From a virus, in IMG/VR virus record IMGVR_UViG_3300020141_000764, positions 1-38,195 of that record: a DNA stretch of 38,195 nt; one strand, written 5' to 3'. Below are positions 6,172 through 14,339 of the stretch, in pieces. Made by a program: the position numbers and the translations under genes. The notes under the pieces are model-generated. The model worked only from the letters and a program-made list of their open reading frames with translations, did not search any database and was not told where the DNA came from. Each line of letters opens with the position of its first letter. Within the stretch, counting starts at the first letter, position 1.

Positions 6172-7083
6172 ATGTCCTTTTCAGACATTAAAAAACAATC
6201 CAAGCTTGGTTCTCTTACTTCTAAACTAGTACAAGAAGTAGAGAAGATGAATACTTCAAGTAATTCTGCAGATGATAGACTGTGGAAACCTGAAGTAGAC
6301 AAAGCAGGTAATGGATTTGCAGTTATTAGATTTCTTACTGCTCCAGAGGGAGAAGATCTTCCATGGGCAAAAGTATATAATCATGCCTTCCAGGGAACTG
6401 GTGGATGGTTAATTGATAATTGTCTTACAACTCTTGGTCAACAGTGTCCAGTTTGCGAAGCAAATCGTGAACTGTGGAATACTGGAAGCAAAGCAAACCA
6501 AGAAATTGTTCGTCAAAGAAAGCGTAAACTTTCTTACTACTCCAACATCTATGTTGTGAGTGACAAGGCACACCCTGAGAATGAAGGTAAGGTGTTCCTG
6601 TTTAAGTATGGCAAGAAGATCTTTGATAAGATCTCTGCTGCTATGCAACCAGAGTTCGATGATGAGACTCCTATTGATCCTTTTGACTTCTGGAATGGTG
6701 CAAACTTCAAAGTGAAGATCACCAAGAAGGATGGTTATTGGAACTATGATAAGTCTGAGTTTGAGGCTCCATCAACCTTGGGTAACTTTGAGGATGATAC
6801 CCTTGAAGGAATTTGGAAAAAGGCATACTCTCTTCAGGAGTTTATGAAGGTGGAAAACTTTAAGCCTTATGAGCAACTTGATAGCAGACTGAAAGCAGTT
6901 CTTGGTAAGAAGACTACTCCTAAGCAAGATGAATCTACTGAAGGAGAAGATGATAGTCGTGGTGTTCTAGAAGAAGAAGTAGTTGATCTTCCTAGGTTTA
7001 CTTCTAATAGTAAAGCATCACAATCTTCTGATGATGAAGATGATGATGCTCTGAGTTATTTCCAAAGATTGGCTGAAGAATGA
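6172..7083 (+). CDS. 32: gp32 single-stranded DNA-binding protein, 303 aa
   Basis: Coats single-stranded DNA during replication, recombination and repair, and contacts gp59 and the polymerase. Visible parts: N-terminal basic cooperativity region (KKQSKLGSLTSKL, residues 7-19), zinc-binding core with His71, Cys84, Cys92 and Cys95 (T4: His64, Cys77, Cys87, Cys90), aromatic-rich OB core (YYSNIYVV, VFLFKYGKKIFDKI), and a long acidic C-terminus (residues about 255-303, DDEDDDALSYFQRLAEE) that recruits partner proteins. Length matches T4 (301). It has its own sigma-70 promoter, the repeat leader described above, and a terminator 8 bases after the stop, so it is a monocistronic unit. Confidence 0.97.
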   Translation: MSFSDIKKQSKLGSLTSKLVQEVEKMNTSSNSADDRLWKPEVDKAGNGFAVIRFLTAPEGEDLPWAKVYNHAFQGTGGWLIDNCLTTLGQQCPVCEANRELWNTGSKANQEIVRQRKRKLSYYSNIYVVSDKAHPENEGKVFLFKYGKKIFDKISAAMQPEFDDETPIDPFDFWNGANFKVKITKKDGYWNYDKSEFEAPSTLGNFEDDTLEGIWKKAYSLQEFMKVENFKPYEQLDSRLKAVLGKKTTPKQDESTEGEDDSRGVLEEEVVDLPRFTSNSKASQSSDDEDDDALSYFQRLAEE

Positions 7084-7090
7084 TTATATC

Positions 7091-7119
7091 AAGGAGGTGC
7101 TTAGTCACCTCCTTTTTTT
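7091..7119 (+). terminator. Intrinsic terminator of gp32
   Basis: AAGGAGGTG pairs with CACCTCCTT across a CTTAGT loop, followed by a T run to 7119. The stem also encodes the last codons (Gly-Gly-Asp-stop) of the convergent gp53 gene on the other strand, so the two transcription units overlap tail to tail. Confidence 0.93.
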
Positions 7120-7850
7120 GTTTTTATATCTACATACTGAGTTGAAAATCCATAGGACATTATTTCTTCCATATCATCTATAATAGTCTGTAAGAATCTT
7201 GGTTTTAGTACATAGATATTTCTCTTCTTATCATTTTGAGCAATCTCATACTCATAAATGCTCACTGATTTTACTGGGTTGATAGTAACTGTATCTCCTT
7301 GTATGTTTTCTACTACTTGTGCTGAGTCAAATTTAACCAAAGTTGAATCAAATTTTTGTAATGTTGAATCAAATGAAAATGGTACAGTGATTACATTAAT
7401 CTGTTGAATAGATGGTTCAAAGTATGTAACAGTAAAATTAGAATCAACTAGTTTTTCAGAGGGGACTATAAGTTTTCCTCTTCTATCATAGTGAGATACT
7501 GTTTCATAGTGATGTGCTTCTGTTAATTGTTGTGAAGTATATTTTCTAAAAATATACTCATCAAATTCAGAGTCTGATAAGGGCCATTCAGTTCTAACAT
7601 TAATTATATTGTTTGATAGTAAAACTACCCAATCAAATGAAGGACTTCCATATATTTTTTCTGCAACTTGTTCTGGTCTTTCTTCGCCAATAACTTTATA
7701 CTTAGTAAATGCCACTGCACTATTAAGTATGTCTTCACGAATTTTAGATCTACGAAAAAGATTTTTAACTCTTATTAAATCAGAGGATGAATTTTTAGAT
7801 TGTAGTTGAGAAGGATATAAAATATCCGAAAAGTTTCTAAAGTATGACAT
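7101..7850 (-). CDS. 53: gp53-like baseplate wedge subunit, 249 aa
   Basis: Part of the baseplate wedge; in T4 gp53 joins neighbouring wedges around the hub. The N-terminal MSYFRNFSDILYPSQL, the FRRSKIREDIL segment and IYGSPSFDWVVLLSNNI (about residues 66-84, with the LysM-like RPEQVAEKIYG just ahead) are the conserved gp53 features. T4 gp53 is about 196 aa; the extra length lies in the C-terminal half, where a short internal repeat (FDSTLQKFDSTLVKFDSAQ, about residues 159-177) is visible. Last gene of the minus-strand block, ending in the gp32 terminator hairpin. Confidence 0.9.
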   Translation of the reverse strand: MSYFRNFSDILYPSQLQSKNSSSDLIRVKNLFRRSKIREDILNSAVAFTKYKVIGEERPEQVAEKIYGSPSFDWVVLLSNNIINVRTEWPLSDSEFDEYIFRKYTSQQLTEAHHYETVSHYDRRGKLIVPSEKLVDSNFTVTYFEPSIQQINVITVPFSFDSTLQKFDSTLVKFDSAQVVENIQGDTVTINPVKSVSIYEYEIAQNDKKRNIYVLKPRFLQTIIDDMEEIMSYGFSTQYVDIKTKKGGD

Positions 7851-7851
7851 G

Positions 7852-9516
7852 TTATACTCCTCTTACTCCAAGTCCAAAATCTTGACCAAATGCATTAGGA
7901 TCAAAGTCAAGTCCTGGAACTGCAGTTGATCCTCCTGGTTGAAATACTCTTGTTGGTAATGCTACTGCAGCACTTGCCCCTCCTGCTGAAGATCCAGAAT
8001 TGTCAGAATTATTTGGAGTCTCTCCTGTTCCTGTAAAGTTATATGATTCTAAACTGTCAAGATTTGGATCATCTCCAAATCCAACATGATCATCTGCTCC
8101 ATAGTTATCTTCATATATTGGGGTTAACTCTGAGAATGACATAGTTATATTAGTTGCTATTGGTTGAGAACCATTGGCAGATGAATCTTCATAGGATGCA
8201 TATAAACCATCTGCGGTATAGTCAACTGTAAAATTAGTTAGGGCACAGGTTTTAATTTGAGTAATACTTTTTAATTGTTTACCATTTGACATAAATCTAA
8301 TTTGAAATACATTTGGTGCTCCTAAGAAAAATGAATTTTCTCCTATATTTGATCTTTGAGCAGCCATTCCTTTCTTAAAGAATTTAATAATCCTTCTAAT
8401 ATTTTGTGCTTCTTTTTGACTTCTTGGTGTCATTTTAATTTGGAATTGAAATGACCTTAATTTTGGACCTTGGAATAACAATTCAAGATTTGGGTTGACT
8501 ACTGTTCCTGTAGCTCTTGATCTGAATGCAGATGGATCTACATTAAGTCCCAACGTGCTAACTATTTTTGCTCCAGCATTTAAAGTTGCTAAGTCTACTA
8601 TAGCTTTTGAAGCAGCAGCACCTCTAACTCCTTGAAGTCCTTGACCTAAATTGGTTTTAACCCCAGCAAAATCTAAGTTAGTGATATCGCCTGCTAGACC
8701 TACTCCTGTTGCTAATGCTGCTGCTGATAAAGTAGAAAGTTCATTTGACCCCCATCCAGTTTCATTTGCCTCAGATATATTGCTTGGCATAGGAAGAGTT
8801 ACAGATCCTTTTGAGTCTGTCTTTACTGTACCAAATTGCCTTGCACTTAAAGATATATCACCTAAAATATTACCTGCATTTGTGGAATCAAACCCAGATT
8901 TAAATACATCAGGAACAACATATTTAAATTGACTTATTACCATATGATCTTGACCTTGATTTATATTTTCTGGATATCTAATATTTTCTGGATAGTTTTC
9001 ATTTTTTCCATATGTACTTAGTATATTTTTGTCAAATGATACTGATCCTCCAGCACCTCCTGTATTTGAAGGATTAGATCCTGCATCAGGAGCATTTGGA
9101 TCTCTATTTGGTGGAGCTGGTTGTTGTGCTTGATTAAATCTACCTAAAGAGTTTAATCTTTGTTCTTGAACTCCAGTAAGATCTAAATTTTCTCTTGCCC
9201 AATTTGCATAAGATTGATCTACTCTTTGTAGAGCAGTAACATCTAGTCCTCCTCCAGCCTTAAGATCTTTTATTAACTGGGAATTTACATTTACTGGTTT
9301 ATATGGAGCACTTCCATTTACTTGCCATATATTTTGTCTGTTTATTCCACTAGTTAAAATATTAGACCCTCCAGTTCTTGTGTTGAATTCATAAATTAAA
9401 TCTGAGGGAGCGTTTCCTACTGTAGATTTGTTTATGTAAGCTCGGTAAATATCTGGGTCACTACCATCTTGATACCATCCTGGTTTTACTTGCTTGTCTC
9501 CAGAAACTATAGACAT
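7852..9516 (-). CDS. 48: gp48-like baseplate tail tube cap, 554 aa
   Basis: gp48 caps the hub and forms the platform for the tail tube. The recognisable part is the C-terminal two thirds: NLELLFQGPKLRSFQFQIKM, RRIIKFFKKGMA, FLGAPNVFQIRFM and TNFTVDYTADGLYASYED (about residues 340-450), a tube-protein-like beta domain. Ahead of it are a Gly/Asn/Pro-rich linker (about 130-165) and an Ala-rich segment. The N-terminal ~120 residues (GWYQDGSDPDIYRAYIN) look like a separate small domain. Longer than T4 gp48 (364 aa), as usual in cyanophages. One base separates it from gp53, and its start abuts the stop of the upstream gene. Confidence 0.85.
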   Translation of the reverse strand: MSIVSGDKQVKPGWYQDGSDPDIYRAYINKSTVGNAPSDLIYEFNTRTGGSNILTSGINRQNIWQVNGSAPYKPVNVNSQLIKDLKAGGGLDVTALQRVDQSYANWARENLDLTGVQEQRLNSLGRFNQAQQPAPPNRDPNAPDAGSNPSNTGGAGGSVSFDKNILSTYGKNENYPENIRYPENINQGQDHMVISQFKYVVPDVFKSGFDSTNAGNILGDISLSARQFGTVKTDSKGSVTLPMPSNISEANETGWGSNELSTLSAAALATGVGLAGDITNLDFAGVKTNLGQGLQGVRGAAASKAIVDLATLNAGAKIVSTLGLNVDPSAFRSRATGTVVNPNLELLFQGPKLRSFQFQIKMTPRSQKEAQNIRRIIKFFKKGMAAQRSNIGENSFFLGAPNVFQIRFMSNGKQLKSITQIKTCALTNFTVDYTADGLYASYEDSSANGSQPIATNITMSFSELTPIYEDNYGADDHVGFGDDPNLDSLESYNFTGTGETPNNSDNSGSSAGGASAAVALPTRVFQPGGSTAVPGLDFDPNAFGQDFGLGVRGV

Positions 9517-10086
9517 TTATCTTCCCCACACTTTATTTGATGGAATTGGAATTTCTACACCACCCAAATCCATCACAAATTCTTCTAATGGTAGTACACA
9601 TATGGTTTCCCATTCTGCTTCAGCAAGATCTAGGTAAGGGGTTTTAACCTCTGATAATAAGTATTTATGTGCTCCAGTTTCAAATCTTGGAATTTTATTT
9701 TTGATCAAACTTTGAACTATTCCTATTCTTTGTTCTGGTTTATAGTAATGTAAATTTACAGCAAAGAATGATTTTGGTTTAAAGTCTAATACAAATGCCA
9801 AAGGATATTTATCATAGTATGGAAGTTCTTCTCTATACTTTGCTTTATACTGGAAGAGCATAAGACTAAACAATTTTGGGAATACCCTCATTGTATTTTG
9901 ATCTCTTTTTAAAACATTGTCAGACTGATCATAATTCTCTTGTCTGATTAATTTTGTAGGATCATTTTCATATTGTATAGTTTTAGCAGCAAATACTTGA
10001 GTTCTATACCATTCTCTAGAAGGAGTTCCTTTTAATTCTTGATTTGATTTTTCTTTAACTTCTTCAAAAATGGTTTTATACGCCAA
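9517..10086 (-). CDS. Conserved T4-like phage protein, probably morphogenetic, 189 aa
   Basis: Not confidently identified. The core MLFQYKAKYREELPYYDKYP, LAFVLDFKPKSFFAVNLHYY and IKNKIPRF (about residues 76-135) follows a pattern I recall from marine myophages, where a protein with 'LPYYD-P' and 'GxNLHYL' motifs occurs beside structural genes. Location between gp4 and gp48 suggests a role in head completion or tail joining; by T4 gene order (2-4-53) it could be a divergent gp2 (DNA end protector), but I see no diagnostic residue. Overlaps gp4 by 11 bases. Confidence 0.75.
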   Translation of the reverse strand: MAYKTIFEEVKEKSNQELKGTPSREWYRTQVFAAKTIQYENDPTKLIRQENYDQSDNVLKRDQNTMRVFPKLFSLMLFQYKAKYREELPYYDKYPLAFVLDFKPKSFFAVNLHYYKPEQRIGIVQSLIKNKIPRFETGAHKYLLSEVKTPYLDLAEAEWETICVLPLEEFVMDLGGVEIPIPSNKVWGR

Positions 10087-10510
10087 GGTTATCCTCCGTT
10101 AGTATTTGAAATTTCCATTTTCTATCAGCACAAAATTCTTCTGCAGCAGCCCACTTTGCTTGATTTTTTGCAAACTCCTTTATTTCATATACTTGTTTCT
10201 GAGAAACTTTTTTACCAAGTTTAGGTCCAGCAACTTGTCTTTTTGGTTTTACTTCTATTAGACTTTCACTTATAGATTTCTCTTTGTCTATGTACTTGAT
10301 GTAAAAATCAGGAAAGTACTTATGAATTCTTTTATCTAATGGAGATACGTATGGTATCCAAATTTCTTCACTAGACCATTTAATAATATTTTCATTCTTA
10401 TCACAGTAATTCATAAACTTTAATTCCCATAAAGATCTGTAGATTATATTACTATAATCTCCAATATATTTTTGAGGAACTGATGGTTTAAATATTCCCT
10501 TATAACTCAT
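10076..10510 (-). CDS. 4: gp4-like head completion protein, 144 aa
   Basis: In T4, gp4 (gp50/65) helps finish the DNA-filled head before tail joining. The product has a TnsA/restriction-nuclease-like layout: YRSLWELKFMNYCD (residues about 25-38), then YFPDFYIKY (Asp of the PD motif) and SLIEVKPK (Glu-x-Lys), so a nuclease fold with an intact PD...EVK centre at about residues 62-90. Length matches T4 gp4 (150). I use the ATG at 10510; a GTG six codons upstream is less likely. First gene of the minus block, preceded by CTAAATAA 24 bases upstream. Confidence 0.87.
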   Translation of the reverse strand: MSYKGIFKPSVPQKYIGDYSNIIYRSLWELKFMNYCDKNENIIKWSSEEIWIPYVSPLDKRIHKYFPDFYIKYIDKEKSISESLIEVKPKRQVAGPKLGKKVSQKQVYEIKEFAKNQAKWAAAEEFCADRKWKFQILTEDNLGV

Positions 10511-10533
10511 ACATATATTATAAGGCACTTAAG

Positions 10534-10541
10534 TTATTTAG
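10534..10541 (-). promoter_or_regulatory. Late promoter-like motif for the gp4-gp53 block
   Basis: Reads CTAAATAA on the minus strand, 23 bases ahead of the gp4 ATG. It matches the AAATA core of T4-type late promoters and occupies the short divergent gap between gp4 and gp54. Confidence 0.5.
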
Positions 10542-11309
10542 ATGACAGTAACTAATTACCAACAATTATATTATACAACTGATCAGTTAATAAAAAAGTT
10601 TAAACCTGCTCTAACATCATACTTTAGTGTTTTTATTCCTGGCAAATATGGTAACGCAGATAATGATGATGTAAATTTTTTGGCATATGAAGCTGTTCTT
10701 CCAGGAACTTCATTTGAAACTGGTCAAGTTTTTGGAGACAGACAAGGAATCACAGAGCAGTATGCAAATAAAAGAGTTTATCCTTCAGTGGATGTAAGTT
10801 TTTATATAGATCAAGACTATAAGGTTATAGAATTCTTTGAGCAATGGATGTCAAAAATATCTCCAAATGAAGGAGAGAGTGGAAATATTGATTCATATAA
10901 TAAGTTTCAATATCCAGATAAGTACGAAACAAATGTTATAATTACAAAATTTGAAAAAAACTTTAGAGAACCTAGTCAAAGATTAGTTAAAGCTGGTATG
11001 TATTCTATGCCTAGAAATAGGGTTGAGTACAAGCTTCTAAATGCTTATCCAATAAACATAATTTCTATCCCTGTATCTTATGGTCAAGCAGACATATTAA
11101 GAACTACAGTAACATTTAATTATGATGTGTATAGATATACACCCTTTGCTGATGATAGACAAATTGGTGGTAATGATGAAGGACGTGCTCGTGTTGTAGG
11201 TCCAGGAGGAGATACAGGAACATTAGGTGAATTAAATAACCAAGTTAGATTAATTAATCAAAATATTCCTACCACTGGACTAAATCCTAATCCAAGGAAT
11301 GTTGGATAA
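10542..11309 (+). CDS. 54: gp54-like baseplate tail tube initiator, 255 aa
   Basis: In T4, gp54 sits on gp48 and nucleates polymerisation of the gp19 tail tube. The protein has the tube-like layout: QLIKKFKPALTSYFSVFIPG at the N-terminus, then AYEAVLPGTSFETGQVFGD, QYANKRVYPSVDVSFYID and VIEFFEQWMSKISP (about residues 45-105). T4 gp54 is 320 aa, so this is shorter. A disordered Gly-rich tail follows residue 215. No ribosome-binding site is obvious. Its TAA stop is embedded in the ATAAATA motif for gp26. Confidence 0.85.
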   Translation: MTVTNYQQLYYTTDQLIKKFKPALTSYFSVFIPGKYGNADNDDVNFLAYEAVLPGTSFETGQVFGDRQGITEQYANKRVYPSVDVSFYIDQDYKVIEFFEQWMSKISPNEGESGNIDSYNKFQYPDKYETNVIITKFEKNFREPSQRLVKAGMYSMPRNRVEYKLLNAYPINIISIPVSYGQADILRTTVTFNYDVYRYTPFADDRQIGGNDEGRARVVGPGGDTGTLGELNNQVRLINQNIPTTGLNPNPRNVG

Positions 11310-11312
11310 ATA
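11306..11312 (+). promoter_or_regulatory. T4-type late promoter motif ATAAATA
   Basis: ATAAATA overlapping the gp54 stop codon and lying 26 bases ahead of the gp26 ATG. Confidence 0.6.
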
Positions 11313-11338
11313 ATCATACCTGAATTGTATATTTCAAA

Positions 11339-12070
11339 ATGCCTTTACCAAAAGTAGTAACTCCTTCTTATGAGTTGACTCTTCCTTCTAATAAAAAGCA
11401 AATTAAATATAGGCCATTTTTAGTTAGGGAAGAAAAAATTCTAATCATCGCTATGGAGAGTGAAAGTCCTAGCGAAATTAGAGATGCAATTAAAAATGTA
11501 TTGAAAGAGTGTATTCTTACTAGAGGAATTAAAGTAGAAACTCTTCCTAGTTTTGATATTGAATATTTGTTTTTAAACATTAGAGCAAAATCAGTAGGTG
11601 CTCTAATAGATCTTATTGTTACTTGTCCAGATGATAATGAAACACAAGTAGAAGTAAGCATAAGTGTTGATGAAATTGAAGTTGATGTTCCAGAAGGTCA
11701 TAGTTCTGAAATTAAAGTTGATGATAGTATCACAGTGAAGATGAAGTATCCTTCTCTTCAAGAATTCATTGATAATAATTTTGATTTTACTAAACCAAAT
11801 AATAGTGAAGAAACTATCAATAAATCTTTTGATGTTGTAGCATCTTGTGTTGATATGGTTTATACCAAAGAAGAATCTTGGTCTGCTTCTGATTTAACTA
11901 AGAAGGAACTTGTAGAATGGTTACAAACTTTTGATTCCTTGCAATTTAAAAATATTGAAAAGTTTTTTGATACAATGCCTAAGTTATCTCATACACTTAA
12001 AGTAACTAATCCAAAAACTAAAGTAGAAAATGAGATAATATTAGAAGGGTTATCAAGTTTTTTCGGATAG
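11339..12070 (+). CDS. 26: gp26-like baseplate hub assembly chaperone, 243 aa
   Basis: Acts in assembly of the central hub; not clearly a virion component in T4. The opening MPLPKVVTPSYELTLPSNKK followed by KYRPFLVREEKILIIAMES is the hallmark of the cyanophage gp26 family; LFLNIRAKSVGALIDLIVTC (about residues 76-95) is another conserved block. T4 gp26 is 208 aa. The C-terminal half is helical. The next gene (gp51-like) starts three bases after the stop, and both have assembly roles, which fits co-expression. Confidence 0.87.
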   Translation: MPLPKVVTPSYELTLPSNKKQIKYRPFLVREEKILIIAMESESPSEIRDAIKNVLKECILTRGIKVETLPSFDIEYLFLNIRAKSVGALIDLIVTCPDDNETQVEVSISVDEIEVDVPEGHSSEIKVDDSITVKMKYPSLQEFIDNNFDFTKPNNSEETINKSFDVVASCVDMVYTKEESWSASDLTKKELVEWLQTFDSLQFKNIEKFFDTMPKLSHTLKVTNPKTKVENEIILEGLSSFFG

Positions 12071-12072
12071 TG

Positions 12073-12249
12073 ATGGGGCATGAAAGTTTAGAAACTTTCT
12101 ATAGAATTAATTTTGCTTTGATGCAGCATCATAAATATTCATTGACAGATATTGAAAACATGATGCCTTGGGAAAGAGAAGTTTATCTTTCCTTGTTGGA
12201 ACAATATATTGAAGATGAAGAAAAAAAAGCAGCCAAGGCAAATAGATGA
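12073..12249 (+). CDS. 51: gp51-like baseplate hub assembly protein, 58 aa
   Basis: Found by direct reading; ATG two bases after the gp26 stop, open to TGA at 12247-12249, overlapping the next ATG (ATGA). The sequence contains FYRINFALMQHHKYS, then IENMMPWEREVYLSLL and a charged tail (EDEEKKAAKANR). The PWExEVY core is the conserved feature of the small gp51-type proteins that catalyse hub assembly in T4-like phages and of comparable tail assembly chaperones. Much shorter than T4 gp51 (249 aa), but normal for cyanophage versions as I recall them. Confidence 0.8.
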   Translation: MGHESLETFYRINFALMQHHKYSLTDIENMMPWEREVYLSLLEQYIEDEEKKAAKANR

Positions 12250-14339
12250 ACGTAACAGATGCACCATCTGGAATACTAGACCCAAAGCAACCTTATTGGC
12301 CTGCTGATAAGGTTGGTGAGAGAACTTGGTTGCGTCTTAAAGGAAAATTAACTGGCAGACGAGTAGAAGGGTTGAGTGAAAACTTTACATCTTATGTAAA
12401 ACTTGGTGATGCTGATGCTGATAAATTGATTGCAAATATTAAAAAGTATGGTCAGTATCCACAAGTTAGTCAGAATGATAAGTATGGTGGTGCATATAAT
12501 GCTGAAGCATATCAGAAGTGGTTGGTAGAAGAGTTTCTTGAGAAACCCTTTCAACAACAGACTAATCAAAAGATTGAAGATGCTGCAATAGAATCTAGAC
12601 TAAAAGAGATACAAGAAGAAAGGAAACAAAAAGCAACATCATTTATTTCTGGAGCAACTTCATTCAGACCTGGCAAAAAAATGTCTCTGAATGTGACTAA
12701 AATGCAGGGGATAATTCCAAAAAGATCTATCCCTTCGGAATTAGTACAAAAGATATCATCTCCTGTAGATACATCAAATATACAACCAAAAGAAGAAGAA
12801 GACTCTTCTTCCTTCGGAAGATTGTTATTAAACTTTGTTCAAATTAATAATGATTTAGATGCCATAAAGGAAGTAATAGAGGAAGACTTTAAAACTACAA
12901 AAGAAAAAAACAAACAAGAAGTAGATGAGTATAAAAAAAGAGTAGCAAATAGAGGAAGAAAACTTACAAAGAAAGAACTTGGATCAGATAAAAAAAGTGT
13001 AGCAGAGTCTATCAAACCTTTTATAAGTAATTTCTTTTCTGGTGCTGGTGGAGCAATAAGATCTCTGGCATTATTAAAAATGCTTCTTGGCATTTTGAAT
13101 GGAGATATTTCTTCAGTATTTAAAGGTCTTTTTGGTATTGGATTATCGTTCTTACCAAAGATTGGAATGATGATTGCTGGAGGAATACTTAAGAACCTCC
13201 TAGCATCAATGGCAGGTAGAGCAGTTGGTGGTGGAATTTCAAGGGGTGTTGGTGGTGGAATGAGAAGAGCACCTATTGCACCATCGTCTGCTGGGTTTGG
13301 GAAGTGGGCTAAGATTGCATCTTTAGGTACTGGAGCACTGGCATTAGGATCTGCTTTATCAATATCCAATCAAAATCAACAACAAGAATCAGTCCAACAA
13401 CCAGAAACACAAAAAAGATTAGAAGAACTAACTCTCCAACAAAAATCTTCTCCTGAAGTAAGTTCAATAGCTCAAGAAGATCTCAAAAAGTTTGAAGCAT
13501 TAAACATAAGATTTGAGAAAGCACTTGAATTTTTTATTGAAACTTACAAAAAAACTATGGGTGAAAGTGGTCAGCAAAGGTCATCATCTTCTGGAGGAGG
13601 TGGAGGTGGGTCTATGGCTAATCCATATGATATACCAGGATTGACAGTTGATCAGGGATCAATTTCAACTTTGGATCAATTTAAGAGTGTTCTTAAAGGA
13701 ACTCCTATGGAAGCAGAAGCAGAAGCAGTATACAATATGGCTCTCAAAGAAGGATTGAATCCTGCATTTGTAGCAGGACTTGCTGGTGCTGAATCTAGTT
13801 TTGGATCTAAAGGAAAAGCAGTTGGTAGAAATAATCCATTTAACTATGGAGTATATCGAAACCAAACTTATGGATCTTATGCAGAATCTACACAGGGATT
13901 AGCAAGAGCACTTAGGGATCCTAAAGGATATTATTATGGAGAAGGGAGAAAAGATCTTCAATCTATTTTGCAAAAATATTCTCCCTCATCTGATGGTAAT
14001 AATATACCTGTTCATATGAGAAATATTATGGGCATTGGTGCCCGTACTGGTGGTGATGCTAATACTATTTTTATACCATTAAATTCAAGTCCATCCATTA
14101 CTCCAAACCAACCCACAATTCAACCATCTCCAAGACCAGTTGGTAGAGGAGCAAGTGCTTTATCTGGATCAGGATCTCAACCAAATCTTTCAGTTACTGT
14201 AGTCCCAGTTTCTTCAAATAAACCAGGAGCAGTAGCACCAAATGCAGGAACTAACCTTCCAAACATTGACCCAAATTATCCTGGTGATATATTTTCAGGG
14301 TTAACAAAAGGGGGATTAAATTTATATGGAAGTTACTAA
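12246..14339 (+). CDS. Large hub/tape-measure-like protein with glucosaminidase domain, 697 aa
   Basis: Probable virion protein. Order of parts: N-terminal ~110 residues (KQPYWPADKVGERTWLRLKG), charged coiled coil (about 190-250, KEVIEEDFKTTKEKNKQEVDEY), a hydrophobic Gly-rich stretch (about 262-345, LLKMLLGILNGDISSVFKGL and AGGILKNLLASMAGRA) like those of tape measure proteins, a second helical region ending KKTMGESGQQ, a poly-Gly hinge (about 449-455), and a FlgJ-type glucosaminidase domain (about 480-590) with GAESSFG, likely catalytic Glu516, and RNNPFNYGVY. The tail is Pro/Ser rich. Role: local digestion of peptidoglycan during DNA injection and/or hub scaffold (inference). It lies where T4 has gp29-type genes, and is paralogous in layout to the next gene. 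Confidence 0.8.
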   Translation: MNVTDAPSGILDPKQPYWPADKVGERTWLRLKGKLTGRRVEGLSENFTSYVKLGDADADKLIANIKKYGQYPQVSQNDKYGGAYNAEAYQKWLVEEFLEKPFQQQTNQKIEDAAIESRLKEIQEERKQKATSFISGATSFRPGKKMSLNVTKMQGIIPKRSIPSELVQKISSPVDTSNIQPKEEEDSSSFGRLLLNFVQINNDLDAIKEVIEEDFKTTKEKNKQEVDEYKKRVANRGRKLTKKELGSDKKSVAESIKPFISNFFSGAGGAIRSLALLKMLLGILNGDISSVFKGLFGIGLSFLPKIGMMIAGGILKNLLASMAGRAVGGGISRGVGGGMRRAPIAPSSAGFGKWAKIASLGTGALALGSALSISNQNQQQESVQQPETQKRLEELTLQQKSSPEVSSIAQEDLKKFEALNIRFEKALEFFIETYKKTMGESGQQRSSSSGGGGGGSMANPYDIPGLTVDQGSISTLDQFKSVLKGTPMEAEAEAVYNMALKEGLNPAFVAGLAGAESSFGSKGKAVGRNNPFNYGVYRNQTYGSYAESTQGLARALRDPKGYYYGEGRKDLQSILQKYSPSSDGNNIPVHMRNIMGIGARTGGDANTIFIPLNSSPSITPNQPTIQPSPRPVGRGASALSGSGSQPNLSVTVVPVSSNKPGAVAPNAGTNLPNIDPNYPGDIFSGLTKGGLNLYGSY

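Noticed and set aside
5928-6302. Minus-strand 124-aa frame across the gp32 promoter
   Set aside because: It runs against the DUF1825-like gene, the consensus promoter and the start of gp32, all clearly real.
12129-12136. ATAAATA-like motif inside the gp51-like gene
   Set aside because: It lies within coding sequence, more than 100 bases from the next start; in AT-rich DNA it is expected by chance.
12839-13369. Minus-strand 176-aa frame opposite the glucosaminidase gene
   Set aside because: Its Pro/Ile-rich composition mirrors the Gly/Asn-rich sense strand, and the plus-strand frame has clear domains.
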